A stretch of DNA of 64,000 nucleotides from GCA-2705995 sp048267965 (GCA_048267965.1 JBLWWK010000001.1:310001-374000); one strand, 5' to 3'; counted from the stretch's first letter, positions 33,707 to 42,120 are shown. Made by a program: numbers and translations. The notes: a model not told the origin generated them from the sequence alone.

Positions 33707-33818
33707 GTGCGATTTTTAAGAAAAGCGAAACTAACACTTTTTTAGTTTCTATTTGAGTGCTTTTCGTTAACAACAATTTATTAATAATTAGGGTAATCTA
33801 GCTTTAAACTGTAGTGCT

Positions 33819-33935
33819 TTAAATGGCTAAACCCAAAATAACTATAACGGCTACTACACCAACAATAATGCCTAAACGTGTTAAATACTTTCTTATTCTT
33901 CTCGCATTATTTTTTTCTCTTTCGTCTGAGATCAT
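33819..33935 (-). CDS. 38-residue single-span membrane peptide downstream of dps
   Basis: Found by reading the gap between dps and the basic lipoprotein. ATG at 33935, stop at 33819. The N half MISDEREKNNARRIRKYLTR is charged and the C half (residues about 22-38, LGIIVGVVAVIVILGLAI with the first residue shared) is one clean membrane helix ending at the stop. An A-rich leader of Bacteroidota style precedes it, and it lies 59 bases past dps on the same strand. No family known to me. The charge-then-helix pattern over the whole length argues for a real peptide. Confidence 0.55.
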   Translation of the reverse strand: MISDEREKNNARRIRKYLTRLGIIVGVVAVIVILGLAI

Positions 33936-33994
33936 AATAAGTGTTTTTTAATGAATAAATAGGTGAGGCGCAGTGCCCCACCGTGATCTGATTT

Positions 33995-34528
33995 CTATTT
34001 TTCAAGGTAGCTTCTGTACATCCACGCAGTTTTTTCGTGAAACTGTAAACGCGCTGTAATTAAGTCTACTGTAGCTTCGTCTGATGATTCTGCTGCTGGT
34101 TCAAGCGCATTTCTTAAGGTTCTGGTCATGGTTTCGTTGGCTTCTAGTAGATCGGCTACCATTTCTACCGCACTTAATTCTGAATTAGGAACATTAATGT
34201 TCGTCATTTCATTGTACTCATTTAAAGTGCCGGGAGCTAGGTGGCCAAGTTGTCTTACTCTTTCTGCAACTTCGTCTATGGCGCCAAAAAGGTTTTCGTA
34301 TTGCTCTTCGGTTAATAAGTGGATGTCTCTAAAAGAAGATCCCTTTACATTCCAATGGTAATTTTGGGTCATTAACATTAAGCAATAACTATCTGCTAAT
34401 ACTTGTTTTAAGTTGTGCGCAATCTCGTTTCTACTGTTGGTAGAAATTCCTGTTTCAACTTGAATTGTTTTTGGTTCTGGTACTTGTAAATCTAAATCTG
34501 CTACTTTTTTTTCCATATTATTTTTCAT
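33995..34528 (-). CDS. dps: Dps-type DNA-binding ferritin-like protein
   Basis: Forms a 12-subunit shell that oxidises and stores iron and protects DNA in stress. The ferroxidase signature QNYHWNVKGSSFRDIHLLTE and EQYENLFGAIDEVAERVRQLG (about 57-98) gives the His, Asp and Glu ligands of the inter-subunit site, and the C-terminal helix ends MYRSYLEK. I chose the ATG at 34528 (MKNNMEKK); a TTG three codons upstream extends the frame, and the ATG at 34516 is also possible. Stand-alone gene with a copy of the GGTTCCTAC repeat upstream. Confidence 0.95.
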   Translation of the reverse strand: MKNNMEKKVADLDLQVPEPKTIQVETGISTNSRNEIAHNLKQVLADSYCLMLMTQNYHWNVKGSSFRDIHLLTEEQYENLFGAIDEVAERVRQLGHLAPGTLNEYNEMTNINVPNSELSAVEMVADLLEANETMTRTLRNALEPAAESSDEATVDLITARLQFHEKTAWMYRSYLEK

Positions 34529-34649
34529 TTTGACCAAATAGATGAAAACAATGTGCCATGGATAAGTAACAAGCGTTGATGGTTGAGCTGAATTCCTTTA
34601 TATATAAGGATTTCATCGTTAATTAGGGCTTTCAATAAAAGTGGATGGC

Positions 34650-34658
34650 GGTTCCTAC
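34650..34658 (+). repeat. Intergenic copy of GGTTCCTAC between dps and the YtxH gene
   Basis: Context GGCGGTTCCTACAGA in the 260-base space between the divergent dps and YtxH genes. No other element is evident in that space. Confidence 0.9.
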
Positions 34659-34788
34659 AGAATGTACATTTCTTTCCCCAAGTTGCTGGATTTGTGTATG
34701 AAGTTCTACACAAAAAGCGCTATAAGCATGATTTTACGGTCTGGCATAAATCTTCCACTATGAAGGGTAAATCAATAAAAATCAAATT

Positions 34789-35031
34789 ATGAATACGACA
34801 GGAAAATTATTTTTAGCAACAAGTTTAGGAACCATTGCCGGAGCAGCAGCTGGAGTTTTATTAGCCCCAAAAAGCGGAAAAGAAACGAGAGAAGATATTG
34901 CCGATAAAGTAACAGAACTAAAAGATCAGCTCGAAGATTTATCTGAAAAAAGTAAGCAAGTAGCCGAAGATTTAAAAGAAAGTGTGCAAGAGCATGCTGA
35001 AGAATTAAAAGCTGAAGCTAAAAAATCGTAA
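34789..35031 (+). CDS. YtxH-like membrane protein
   Basis: 80 residues. One N-terminal membrane segment with small residues (LFLATSLGTIAGAAAGVLLA, 7-26), the family mark APKSGKETREDI, then an amphipathic helix rich in Lys and Glu to the end. YtxH-type proteins are common stress-linked small membrane proteins with no fixed role. It starts a three-gene plus-strand group with the holin-like gene eleven bases later. Confidence 0.88.
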   Translation: MNTTGKLFLATSLGTIAGAAAGVLLAPKSGKETREDIADKVTELKDQLEDLSEKSKQVAEDLKESVQEHAEELKAEAKKS

Positions 35032-35042
35032 GCTCAACCCCT

Positions 35043-35417
35043 ATGAAAGAAGAGCTCAACAAAGTAAAAGAAGAAAGTCTACATCTCGCTGGTTTGCATT
35101 ACAATCTAGCGGGATTGAGGCTTTTAAAATATACCTCTAAACAATGGAGTCGATTTGCTAGTCAGTTGGTAATTAGTGCTTTTGTAGCAGTAATGTTGTT
35201 GTTTATATCGGTAGGAACCGCATTCATCTTGGCCAATGTATTTAATAGTATGGCATTTGGATTTTTAGCGGTGGGTTTGTTCTACCTAATAGTTATTTCG
35301 ATTCTACTGGCTTTTAGAAGAGAAATGTTGGTGAACCCGATTAGAAATTTATTTGTAAAAAACATTGGTGAAGGAATTAATTGGTATGAAAACGAAGAAG
35401 TTGAAGATTCAAAATAG
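35043..35417 (+). CDS. Holin superfamily III-like membrane protein
   Basis: 124 residues. Charged start (about 1-40), two long membrane segments (about 42-67, LVISAFVAVMLLFISVGTAF; about 70-93, FGFLAVGLFYLIVISILLAF) and a charged tail. The layout matches the phage-holin-like family that follows YtxH in many Bacteroidota; these chromosomal copies are not known to cause lysis. A repeat copy of the full form CGGTAGGAACCG (35209-35220) reads Val-Gly-Thr in the middle of the first membrane helix. Confidence 0.75.
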   Translation: MKEELNKVKEESLHLAGLHYNLAGLRLLKYTSKQWSRFASQLVISAFVAVMLLFISVGTAFILANVFNSMAFGFLAVGLFYLIVISILLAFRREMLVNPIRNLFVKNIGEGINWYENEEVEDSK

Positions 35418-35628
35418 TAAAGACCTCGACAGAGAAATTTTAAAAACAAAGTACGAAATTGAGTTAGCTGAATTAACTATGCAGCAGTCTACTCAGCAAG
35501 TTCGAAAGCGATTAAACCATCCTGAACAGTATATTTTAAGCTGGATTCACGAAAAAATTGCCCATTATACGAGTGAGTCAAAATCATTTCTCTCTACGTT
35601 TTTAGAGGCATTTTTAAGAAGAATTTAG
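35386..35628 (+). CDS. Small charged protein after the holin-like gene
   Basis: 80 residues from the ATG at 35386 (MKTKKLKIQNSKDLDREIL); a longer frame from a TTG at 35365 exists but would overlap the previous gene further. Mostly helical and charged, with LTMQQSTQQVRKRLNHPEQY and SWIHEKIAHYTSESKSF. It overlaps the 3' end of the holin-like gene by 32 bases and the convergent kinase gene by four. A third member of the YtxH/holin set by position; unknown role. Confidence 0.7.
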   Translation: MKTKKLKIQNSKDLDREILKTKYEIELAELTMQQSTQQVRKRLNHPEQYILSWIHEKIAHYTSESKSFLSTFLEAFLRRI

Positions 35629-36959
35629 CGAGAATGATTGCGAATAGGGATTTTCACTTTAAAGGTGGTTCCTACATTTACTTGGCTGGTAACATCGATA
35701 AACCCGCGGTGAGCATTAATGATATTTTGGGTAGTGGTTAAGCCCAAACCAACACCGCCTTTTTTCTTGGTGTAAAACGGATCAAAAAGTATTTTCAATT
35801 CTTCTTCTTCCATTCCAATACCGTTGTCTGTAATTTCGAAAACGGCATGGTTATCTTGCTCTTTGCAGCTTAAAATAATTCTACCACTTTCAGATTCTAC
35901 GGCCTCAACAGCATTAATGATTAAATTGAGTAAAGCAATTTCTAGCTTGTTTGAGTCGGCATGGATGCTAATGCTGGCACCTTCAAATTGCTGTATGAGC
36001 CGAACTTGTTTTAATCGAAAACGATCTCCCGCCTTATTAATTACTCCATTAATTACATTACGAACAGAAACTTCTTCTAATTGCAAAGCTGCCGGTTTAG
36101 AAGATTCTAATAATTCGTTAATTAATTCGTTGATTCTGTTTGCGTTACGTTGAATAATTTCGAAATACAAACTGGCGTCAGAATTAGTGCCAATTTCATC
36201 TTTAAGTGCGTCTAACGCTAAGTTTACATTGTTAAGCGGATTGCGAACTTCGTGGCCAATACTTCTGGTTAAGCGAGAAATCATCGACATGTTTTCTGCA
36301 CGCTTCATTTCTTTTTCGAGCGATAAGCGATTGGTTAAGTCGTGAAGAAGTGCAAAATATTGCACCGAATTGTTCGCTTCAAATTCACTCCAAATAGAGC
36401 AAATAAAAGAAGTAGTTTTTCCATTCCAGGTAATCGATATTTCTTCTCCTAAGATTGAATTTTGAGAAAGTAATGTCTTTTCTAAATTTTGATATTGGTG
36501 AGGAACAAGTTCTTTTAGCGATGTGTTTTTTACTTCATTTCCAAAAAAGCGATAGGCAGCCGGGTTGCCATCTACCATTTTAAAATCGGCAGAGAAAACT
36601 AAAATAGGCTCTACCAAACTGTTTACTATTTGCCGATAACTGTTAAAGTGTTTAAACCGATCTAGTTCAATCGCTTTAATTTTTGTCCATTCTTCCCAGT
36701 TTTGATTCTGCACCGATTGGTAGGTGAAATAACCGTAATTATATCCAATAATTTTATCGGCATTCTCGGGGTTAAATTCTTCGTCTACAAAGGCAATATA
36801 ATCTACAGTGTCGAATGGTTCCTTCAGAAAAGTTTCGAAATATTCTGTAGGAGCCAACAACACATCTGCTGAAATGGATTGAGCAACTGAGTCGATTTTT
36901 TCTTCGATAAGGTCTTGCTGTGCAAGTTCAATAGGAAGTTGGTAAATGGCTATTTTCAT
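35625..36959 (-). CDS. Cytoplasmic PAS sensor histidine kinase
   Basis: 444 residues, no membrane segments. Residues about 1-100 are an unclassified domain, a PAS domain lies at about 108-215 (FSADFKMVDGNPAAYRFFG), then the H box SIGHEVRNPLNN with His236, N box LLNLIINAVEAVES, G1 DNGIGMEEEEL and G2 GGVGLGLTTT. It should phosphorylate the response regulator whose gene overlaps its start (ATGA at 36956-36959). The regulator comes first and the kinase last, so the pair is one NtrBC-like unit sensing a cytoplasmic cue. The repeat at 35667 reads Val-Gly-Thr in the last strand. Confidence 0.93.
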   Translation of the reverse strand: MKIAIYQLPIELAQQDLIEEKIDSVAQSISADVLLAPTEYFETFLKEPFDTVDYIAFVDEEFNPENADKIIGYNYGYFTYQSVQNQNWEEWTKIKAIELDRFKHFNSYRQIVNSLVEPILVFSADFKMVDGNPAAYRFFGNEVKNTSLKELVPHQYQNLEKTLLSQNSILGEEISITWNGKTTSFICSIWSEFEANNSVQYFALLHDLTNRLSLEKEMKRAENMSMISRLTRSIGHEVRNPLNNVNLALDALKDEIGTNSDASLYFEIIQRNANRINELINELLESSKPAALQLEEVSVRNVINGVINKAGDRFRLKQVRLIQQFEGASISIHADSNKLEIALLNLIINAVEAVESESGRIILSCKEQDNHAVFEITDNGIGMEEEELKILFDPFYTKKKGGVGLGLTTTQNIINAHRGFIDVTSQVNVGTTFKVKIPIRNHSR

Positions 36960-38368
36960 GATTGGGCAGAAAATGAGATTCCGTAAGCGTTCATTTTATT
37001 GTAGAGAGTTTTTCGGTCTACTTCGAGTAACTGAGCCGTTTTCGTTTTATTGAAATTGGTTTGTTCTAGCGTTTGCTGTATGGCTATTCTTTCTGCTTCT
37101 GCAACTACTTCTTTCAGTGTTTTTTGTTGGCCCGTAAAAACGGGAGCTGCTGGCGTAGTTTGGTTAGATGGTTGGGCGTGAGAAATTTCTGGAGGCAAAG
37201 CATTAAGGCCAATGAACGGAGTTGTGCTCAGTAAAAGTGCGCGTTTTACCACGTTTTTAAGTTCTCTTAAGTTTCCGTGCCAGTAATAGTTTTGCAAACA
37301 GTTTTGCACATCGTCACTAAAACCACTTACTTCTTTATCGAGTTCTTGCATCGATTTATCGAGAAAATAATTAGCAAAAAGTAAAATGTCTTTTTTGCGT
37401 AATCGCAATGGAAGTAAATCGATTCTAAACTCACACAAACGGTGGTAAAGATCTTCTCTAAAATCACCTGAAGCTACCATTTCGGTGAGATTCTCGTTGG
37501 TGGCGGCCAATATGCGAACATCAATTTTAATGTCTTTATTATCGCCAATTCTGCGAATGGTACGTTCTTGTAAAACGCGTAAAAGTTTCACTTGATTTTC
37601 GTAACTAAGATTACCTACTTCATCGAGAAAAAGTGTGCCTCCATTGGCTAATTCAAAGCTTCCTTTTTTGTCTTGTAAAGCCCCGGTAAACGATCCCTTT
37701 TTATGGCCAAAAAGTTCTGAGCCCGCCAAGTTTTTGGGTAAAGCCCCACAATCGATGGCCACAAACGTTTCTTTTGAGCGCTTGCTGCCTTCGTGAATTC
37801 TGCGTGCGGCAATTTCTTTTCCTGTGCCCGTTTCTCCGGTAATAATTACCGACATGTTGGTAGGAGCCACCAAATCAATGAGTTTAGAAATTTGCTGAGC
37901 AGATTCGCTTTCGCCAGTAATGTATTTTGGTGGTGCTTGTTGGTTGCTTCGGCTATTTTTTTTCGCTGATTTAGGCTCAGCTTCTTGTTGAAGTTGGGCA
38001 GTTGCTGGGCTTGATGCTAGTGCTTTTTTTACGAGGTGTAAAATTTCTTCGTGATGAAGAGGTTTTGTTACGTAATCGAAGGCGCCTGCCTTCATACAGT
38101 TTATGGCCACTTTAACATCAGAATAGCCAGTAATGATGATTATTTGAAGATTCGAATCAATCTTTTTGGCAAAAGACAAAAGCTCCATGCCGTCTAAATC
38201 GGGTAAGCGAAAATCGACTAGAGCTAAATCAAAAGAGTTGTGCTGTATTTTTCGTAGCGCATCTTTTCCACTCGAAGTAAAAGTTACTTCGTAATGGTGT
38301 TTGGTTAAAAAACGCTCTAACAGCAGCGTAATATCCGGATCGTCATCTACAACAAGAATTTTTTCCAT
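36956..38368 (-). CDS. NtrC-family response regulator, sigma-54-type
   Basis: Receiver domain 1-115 with phospho-acceptor Asp52 (DLALVDFRLPDLDG) and Lys102 in VTKPL; AAA+ domain about 145-380 with Walker A GETGTGKE (178-185), the sigma-54 loop as GSFTGA and Walker B GTLFLDEVGNL; Fis-type helix-turn-helix at the end (KTKTAQLLEVDRKTLYNKM). It is coupled to the PAS kinase by a four-base overlap. As in the other AAA+ activator here, Ser replaces Ala in the GAFTGA loop, which seems a lineage habit. Confidence 0.95.
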   Translation of the reverse strand: MEKILVVDDDPDITLLLERFLTKHHYEVTFTSSGKDALRKIQHNSFDLALVDFRLPDLDGMELLSFAKKIDSNLQIIIITGYSDVKVAINCMKAGAFDYVTKPLHHEEILHLVKKALASSPATAQLQQEAEPKSAKKNSRSNQQAPPKYITGESESAQQISKLIDLVAPTNMSVIITGETGTGKEIAARRIHEGSKRSKETFVAIDCGALPKNLAGSELFGHKKGSFTGALQDKKGSFELANGGTLFLDEVGNLSYENQVKLLRVLQERTIRRIGDNKDIKIDVRILAATNENLTEMVASGDFREDLYHRLCEFRIDLLPLRLRKKDILLFANYFLDKSMQELDKEVSGFSDDVQNCLQNYYWHGNLRELKNVVKRALLLSTTPFIGLNALPPEISHAQPSNQTTPAAPVFTGQQKTLKEVVAEAERIAIQQTLEQTNFNKTKTAQLLEVDRKTLYNKMNAYGISFSAQS

Positions 38369-38416
38369 GATTATATAACGATTCGTTGTAGATATAGTTC
38401 TACAATTGGGTAAAAT

Positions 38417-38776
38417 TTATTGTGCAACGTATTGTTTAAGCTTTTGAATATTGATGGGCTTAGGTAAAAAATATTCGATGTTGTGTTTTTCTAATTGCTC
38501 GTGTTCTTGCGCTCCATCGTAAGCACTTTGCACAATAATCTGAGAGTGAGTGTTGCAAGCGCGAATATCATTTACTAGCTCAAAGCCGGTTCCATCTGGA
38601 AGGTGAATATCGAGCAGCACTACTTCAGGAGGTTGCTCATTTTTTAAAAAATCTCTTGCCTCTTGCAAGCTTAACGCACAAAAAACATCAAAACCGAGGT
38701 TTTTCAAGATTCCAGATAAAAGCCAACCAATATCTTTTTCGTCATCTACAATTAGTGCAACATTACTATTTGCCAT
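38417..38776 (-). CDS. Single-domain response regulator
   Basis: 119 residues, receiver domain only: acidic pair DDEKD near the start, phospho-acceptor Asp in VVLLDIHLPDGTGFEL (about residue 56), switch Ser in IVQSAYD and Lys in FLPKPI (about 106). No output domain. It lies 48 bases upstream of the NtrC-type gene on the same strand, so it may share the PAS kinase or act as a phosphate sink. Confidence 0.9.
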   Translation of the reverse strand: MANSNVALIVDDEKDIGWLLSGILKNLGFDVFCALSLQEARDFLKNEQPPEVVLLDIHLPDGTGFELVNDIRACNTHSQIIVQSAYDGAQEHEQLEKHNIEYFLPKPINIQKLKQYVAQ

Positions 38777-38789
38777 GATCGTTGGGTTT

Positions 38790-39227
38790 TTAAAACGACT
38801 TTAGTTTCTCAATATAACCATCTATTTTGACTTGATGTTTTTCAAGTAGCTCGAAAAGTTCGGTTTGGTCGGTTTCTACCTCTTTGGCAAGTTCTGCATA
38901 CGTTTCTTTAGCGTTTTCTTCTTGCGAAATTAATTCTTGAATTAATTGTTTTTCGCGACTTTCAGAGTGGTTAGAAGGTAGTTTTTCTCGCCATTCTTCT
39001 AAAGATTCTTTTGCATTTTCCATTTCTTCGGTAGGCTGCAACGCTTCTAAATCTGCCTTTTCTTGCAAATCGAGCATAAAGCCAGAGCGTACGTTCGACA
39101 TTTTTTCGAACCACTTTCTGCGTTTTAAATCAGTTGTTAAGCGTGATCCTGCAAAGTATCTACTTTTTGTTTTGGCGTTAATTTCTCTGAGTTTTTCTAG
39201 GTTATTGATAACTAATTGTGTTGTCAT
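38790..39227 (-). CDS. All-helical stress-type protein, possibly DUF2383/four-helix bundle
   Basis: 145 residues, helical throughout. NNLEKLREINAKTKSRYFAG, then RRKWFEKMSNVRSGFMLDLQ, then SQEENAKETYAELAKEV resembles the four-helix PA2169/DUF2383 family, where a ferritin-like bundle is predicted; the match is by eye and weak. It lies thirteen bases upstream of the lone receiver gene and overlaps the ArsC-like gene by 26 bases, so the three are co-expressed. Confidence 0.6.
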   Translation of the reverse strand: MTTQLVINNLEKLREINAKTKSRYFAGSRLTTDLKRRKWFEKMSNVRSGFMLDLQEKADLEALQPTEEMENAKESLEEWREKLPSNHSESREKQLIQELISQEENAKETYAELAKEVETDQTELFELLEKHQVKIDGYIEKLKSF

Positions 39228-39600
39228 ATTTATTTTTAACTATTTCTGTGAGTTTTAAAATATCAGTAGAGGTTTTAATAAGCTCTACTTGCTCGCCACG
39301 TATAGCAATTGGATATTTCAAATACTCTGGATTTTTCTTTAAAACGGTGGCTACATCTGTATAATTAAGGTCTTCTAAGTTCTGCTCTGTGGCAGTGGAA
39401 TCTATTAATTCGGTAGGATCCGTACCCAACTTTTTCGACACATCAATTATTTGAGTGGGTGTTAATGGCGTTGTGGTTAATTCTAAAAACGAAGCGGTAT
39501 TGGGTTCCTTCTGAACTAAGGCCAGAATTTTTTTGCCTATTTCGCTTTCAGGATGGTAGTAAACGGATATTTGATTTTCAGGATGATCGGTTGTTTTCAT
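39202..39600 (-). CDS. ArsC/Spx-fold protein without cysteine
   Basis: 132 residues. The pattern VYYHPESEIGKKILAL at the start, TPLTPTQIIDVSKKLG in the middle and VLKKNPEYLKYPIAIRGEQV near the end is that of the ArsC/Spx thioredoxin-like fold, where the first strand is normally followed by a catalytic Cys and the last motif by Arg. This protein has no cysteine at all, so reductase chemistry is excluded; a binding or regulatory role is more likely. It follows a small lipoprotein gene by two bases. Confidence 0.75.
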   Translation of the reverse strand: MKTTDHPENQISVYYHPESEIGKKILALVQKEPNTASFLELTTTPLTPTQIIDVSKKLGTDPTELIDSTATEQNLEDLNYTDVATVLKKNPEYLKYPIAIRGEQVELIKTSTDILKLTEIVKNKYDNTISYQ

Positions 39601-39602
39601 AA

Positions 39603-39821
39603 TTAGTAAGGTGACATTTTAAGGTTTTTACTTTCTTTTCGTTTTTCAGGGTATCTCTTCTCTGGCTGAGTGGGTGGGTTCACCGATTTTTTATGATTTT
39701 CTAAATATTCGGCTTGTTCATCGTTCGGATGTGGATATTCGCCTTTTCCATCTACTAATGGTTTTTGCTGCGAGCAAGCCAGAAAAAAAAGGGTCCCGAT
39801 GATAAAAGCTATTTTTTTCAT
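39603..39821 (-). CDS. Small lipoprotein
   Basis: 72 residues. Lipobox FLAC with Cys16, then a hydrophilic, Pro/Lys/Glu-rich tail (GEYPHPNDEQAEYLENHKKS, QPEKRYPEKRKESK) with no fold apparent. First gene of a minus-strand group running through the ArsC-like, helical and receiver genes to the PAS kinase. No family recognised. Confidence 0.65.
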   Translation of the reverse strand: MKKIAFIIGTLFFLACSQQKPLVDGKGEYPHPNDEQAEYLENHKKSVNPPTQPEKRYPEKRKESKNLKMSPY

Positions 39822-39928
39822 AACACTTTATAAAAGGCAGAAAGCGTTCCAAACCTGTTTATAAGGGCTATAGCGTTATTTTGGCTTTTGTCGAGGAGGT
39901 ATTTCTACACCGTTTTGTAGCACAATTT

Positions 39929-41248
39929 CTACGTGTCTACTTTTTTACCCCAAAACTTGATAACAGCAATTCCGGCAAGAGCGGCTATTGTACTGGCTGT
40001 AAGAATTGCCATTTTAGCTTGTTGTGCAAACTCTTCGCTGACAAAGGCTAATTCAGTAATAAATAACGACATGGTAAAACCAATTCCTGCTAAAAGAGAA
40101 ACTCCTAAGAGATTTACCATACTTACATTTTGTAATTTTCCCCAACCTAATTTTTCTAAGAGATAGGTGAATCCAAATATTCCAATTGTTTTCCCGGCCA
40201 ATAACCCAAATATAATTCCCAAACTTACGGGTGCCAAAAACATATCGAAGGTGAAATGATCGAAATGAATACCTCCATTGGCAAAAGCAAAGAGGGGCAT
40301 AATTAGAAAATACACCCAAGGCGCTAACCGGTCTTCGATATCTTGCAGAGGCGTTTGTGCTTGTAATTTCAGGTTTTCTATGCGGGTAATAATGCGTTTC
40401 TCTTGTAGGCTGTTTAGGGGGCCAGGGCCGGTTTTAGCTTTATTGAGTTGTCGCCAAAAATTCAACAATCGGTTAGAAAATTTCTCTTTACTGATTAAAG
40501 GCTTCATCGGGATGGTAAAGGCCAACAAAATTCCTGCAATGGTGGGGTGAATACCCGAATAATAGAACGAAAGCCAGAGACCAGTTACGCCTACAATACC
40601 ATAAAATGCAGTGCTCCTCACACCTAATCGATTCGCTAAAAAGAGAATAGCCAGAATACCAAAAGCGATTAAAAGCATCATAAACGAATATTCTGTTGTG
40701 TAAAACAGTGCAATTACGAGCACAGCACCTAAATCGTCTACAACGGCAACGGCTGTTAAAAATATTTTGAGGGTTGTAGATATATTGGTTTTTACAATTG
40801 ATAATAAACCCAAGGTAAGGGCAATATCGGTCGCCATTGGAATTCCCCAACCAGAAGAAGAAGCGGTTCCTACGTTAAAAGAAAAGAAGATAAGTGCAGG
40901 CAAAACCATACCGCCTACGGCTGCACCAAAGGGCATCACAGCCTTTTTCCAAGTAGACAACTCGCCTGCAACAATTTCGCGTTTAATTTCTAAACCAATT
41001 TGGAAGAAAAAGATGGCCATTAGCAAATCATTAATCCAAATGTGGAGTGATTTGTTAAAGTTGAACGACCCAATATTGACTCCAATTTGGGTGTGCCATA
41101 GGTCGAAATAACTTTGGTAAAACGGAGAATTGGCCCACAGCATGGCTGCGAATATGGCTGCGCCTAATAAAATTCCGGTGGCAAGGTCGTTTTGTAAAAA
41201 GCGGTTAAAGGGGCGCATCACCCGAACAATGGGAGGTGTGTTTTCCAT
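39929..41248 (-). CDS. nhaA: Na+/H+ antiporter NhaA
   Basis: About twelve membrane helices. Landmarks are FNRFLQNDLATGILLGAAIF at the N terminus, PMATDIALTLG, the paired ion-binding aspartates in AVAVVDDLGAVLVIALF (about 162-178), and IGLEIKREIVAGELS. NhaA exports Na+ in exchange for protons at high pH or salt. At 439 residues it is longer than E. coli NhaA because of a charged loop of about 40 residues near 255-300, common in Bacteroidota. Followed downstream by the stress group, preceded five bases upstream by the small PRPP-synthetase-named gene. The repeat at 40865 reads Val-Gly-Thr. Confidence 0.95.
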   Translation of the reverse strand: MENTPPIVRVMRPFNRFLQNDLATGILLGAAIFAAMLWANSPFYQSYFDLWHTQIGVNIGSFNFNKSLHIWINDLLMAIFFFQIGLEIKREIVAGELSTWKKAVMPFGAAVGGMVLPALIFFSFNVGTASSSGWGIPMATDIALTLGLLSIVKTNISTTLKIFLTAVAVVDDLGAVLVIALFYTTEYSFMMLLIAFGILAILFLANRLGVRSTAFYGIVGVTGLWLSFYYSGIHPTIAGILLAFTIPMKPLISKEKFSNRLLNFWRQLNKAKTGPGPLNSLQEKRIITRIENLKLQAQTPLQDIEDRLAPWVYFLIMPLFAFANGGIHFDHFTFDMFLAPVSLGIIFGLLAGKTIGIFGFTYLLEKLGWGKLQNVSMVNLLGVSLLAGIGFTMSLFITELAFVSEEFAQQAKMAILTASTIAALAGIAVIKFWGKKVDT

Positions 41249-41253
41249 ATTTT

Positions 41254-41556
41254 CTATTTACTCTTTTCTGCGTTTTGTAAAAAACTACTTAGTTGATCAG
41301 ACGCTTTTGAATCAAAGCTGTCGATAAGAATTCCTTTGGCTCCTGCGGTAGTGGATAGAGCGTAAATAATGCTCATATCGGCCGGATTGGTGGCTCCCTC
41401 GAATCGGTGAAATTCTTCTACGTGAACTTCATCGGGTGTATATTCTTTTTGTGTGCCTACCAATGTGGTTTCGCTGGCAACTTCAAAGTTTTGGGTAAAT
41501 CCCCGCTTTTTCAGTTGCTCTACTGCTTCACTGAGATGACTATATTGATTATTCAT
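41254..41556 (-). CDS. Small protein of a Bacteroidota-specific family (often named phosphoribosylpyrophosphate synthetase)
   Basis: 100 residues from the ATG at 41556 (MNNQYSHLSEAVEQLKKRG); the frame extends upstream without similarity. Core blocks are EVHVEEFHRFEGATNPADMS and IIYALSTTAGAKGILIDSFD. I know short Bacteroidota proteins of this pattern that carry the database name phosphoribosylpyrophosphate synthetase, but the protein lacks the PRPP loop and is far too short for that enzyme, so the name should not be trusted. Function unknown. Confidence 0.75.
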   Translation of the reverse strand: MNNQYSHLSEAVEQLKKRGFTQNFEVASETTLVGTQKEYTPDEVHVEEFHRFEGATNPADMSIIYALSTTAGAKGILIDSFDSKASDQLSSFLQNAEKSK

Positions 41557-41690
41557 ACCCAACAAGGTGAAAAGATGATGCCACTCAAAATGGGTTTGAT
41601 AATCAGTAGTCTTCTTCGATCGAGTGAGCAACGCGTTCTACACAGTGTGGAGAAATAGCTACACTTTTCTTTAGAATCTATTTTTTTTCG

Positions 41691-41699
41691 GTAGGAACC
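41691..41699 (-). repeat. Intergenic copy of the GGTTCCTAC repeat, full form
   Basis: CGGTAGGAACCG spans 41689-41700, between the small 100-residue gene and the tRNAs, directly after a run of eight T. The space 41557-41813 holds nothing else I can support. Confidence 0.9.
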
Positions 41700-41813
41700 G
41701 TTGAAAAACTGCCGATAAATGAAAGTGGAAGTTTTTGTTGTAACAACCAATTATTAAAGGAGAAAACCGAGAAATTGGAACAATGGATGAGAAAATACAG
41801 AAAAGACTAGAAA

Positions 41814-41844
41814 CAAAAAAAGCGACCAAGTAACACTTGATCGC
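41814..41844 (-). terminator. Terminator after tRNA-Leu
   Basis: GCGACCAAGT (41822-41831) pairs with ACTTGATCGC (41835-41844), one G-T wobble on the transcript. On the minus strand a T run (A run 41814-41821) follows. Seven bases past the tRNA. Confidence 0.85.
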
Positions 41845-41850
41845 CTTTTG

Positions 41851-41935
41851 TACCCGAGGCGGGACTTGAACCCGCACGGCCTCAATGGCCACAGGATTTT
41901 AAGTCCTGCGTGTCTACCAATTCCACCACTCGGGC
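41851..41935 (-). tRNA. tRNA-Leu (anticodon UAA)
   Basis: 85 bases with a long variable arm. On the minus strand it begins GCCCGAGTGGTGGAATTGG, has the D loop TGGTAGACA, anticodon loop ACTTAAAAT with TAA, the T arm GGGTTCAAGTCCC and ends CTCGGGTA with no encoded CCA. The acceptor has one G-T pair at its end. Second of a two-tRNA minus-strand group. Confidence 0.96.
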
Positions 41936-41960
41936 GAGTGTTGTTTTGGCTAAATTCAAA

Positions 41961-41989
41961 TAAAAATCCCTCCGGTTTTATTGGAGGGA
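41961..41989 (-). terminator. Short hairpin between the two tRNAs
   Basis: TCCCTCC (41967-41973) pairs with GGAGGGA (41983-41989), loop of nine. On the minus strand five T follow. It lies eleven bases past tRNA-Gly, so it may end that transcript or be a processing site before tRNA-Leu. Confidence 0.6.
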
Positions 41990-41999
41990 GAACGCTTGG

Positions 42000-42072
<73 letters not shown>

Positions 42073-42120
42073 TAACGGACGACAAAAGTAAAAGAAAAAA
42101 TGTTACTACCAACATTTATT

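Noticed and set aside
35043..35417. Prophage remnant suggested by the holin-like gene
   Set aside because: It sits in the usual YtxH/holin-like/small-protein group of Bacteroidota chromosomes; no other phage gene, integrase or att site is nearby.
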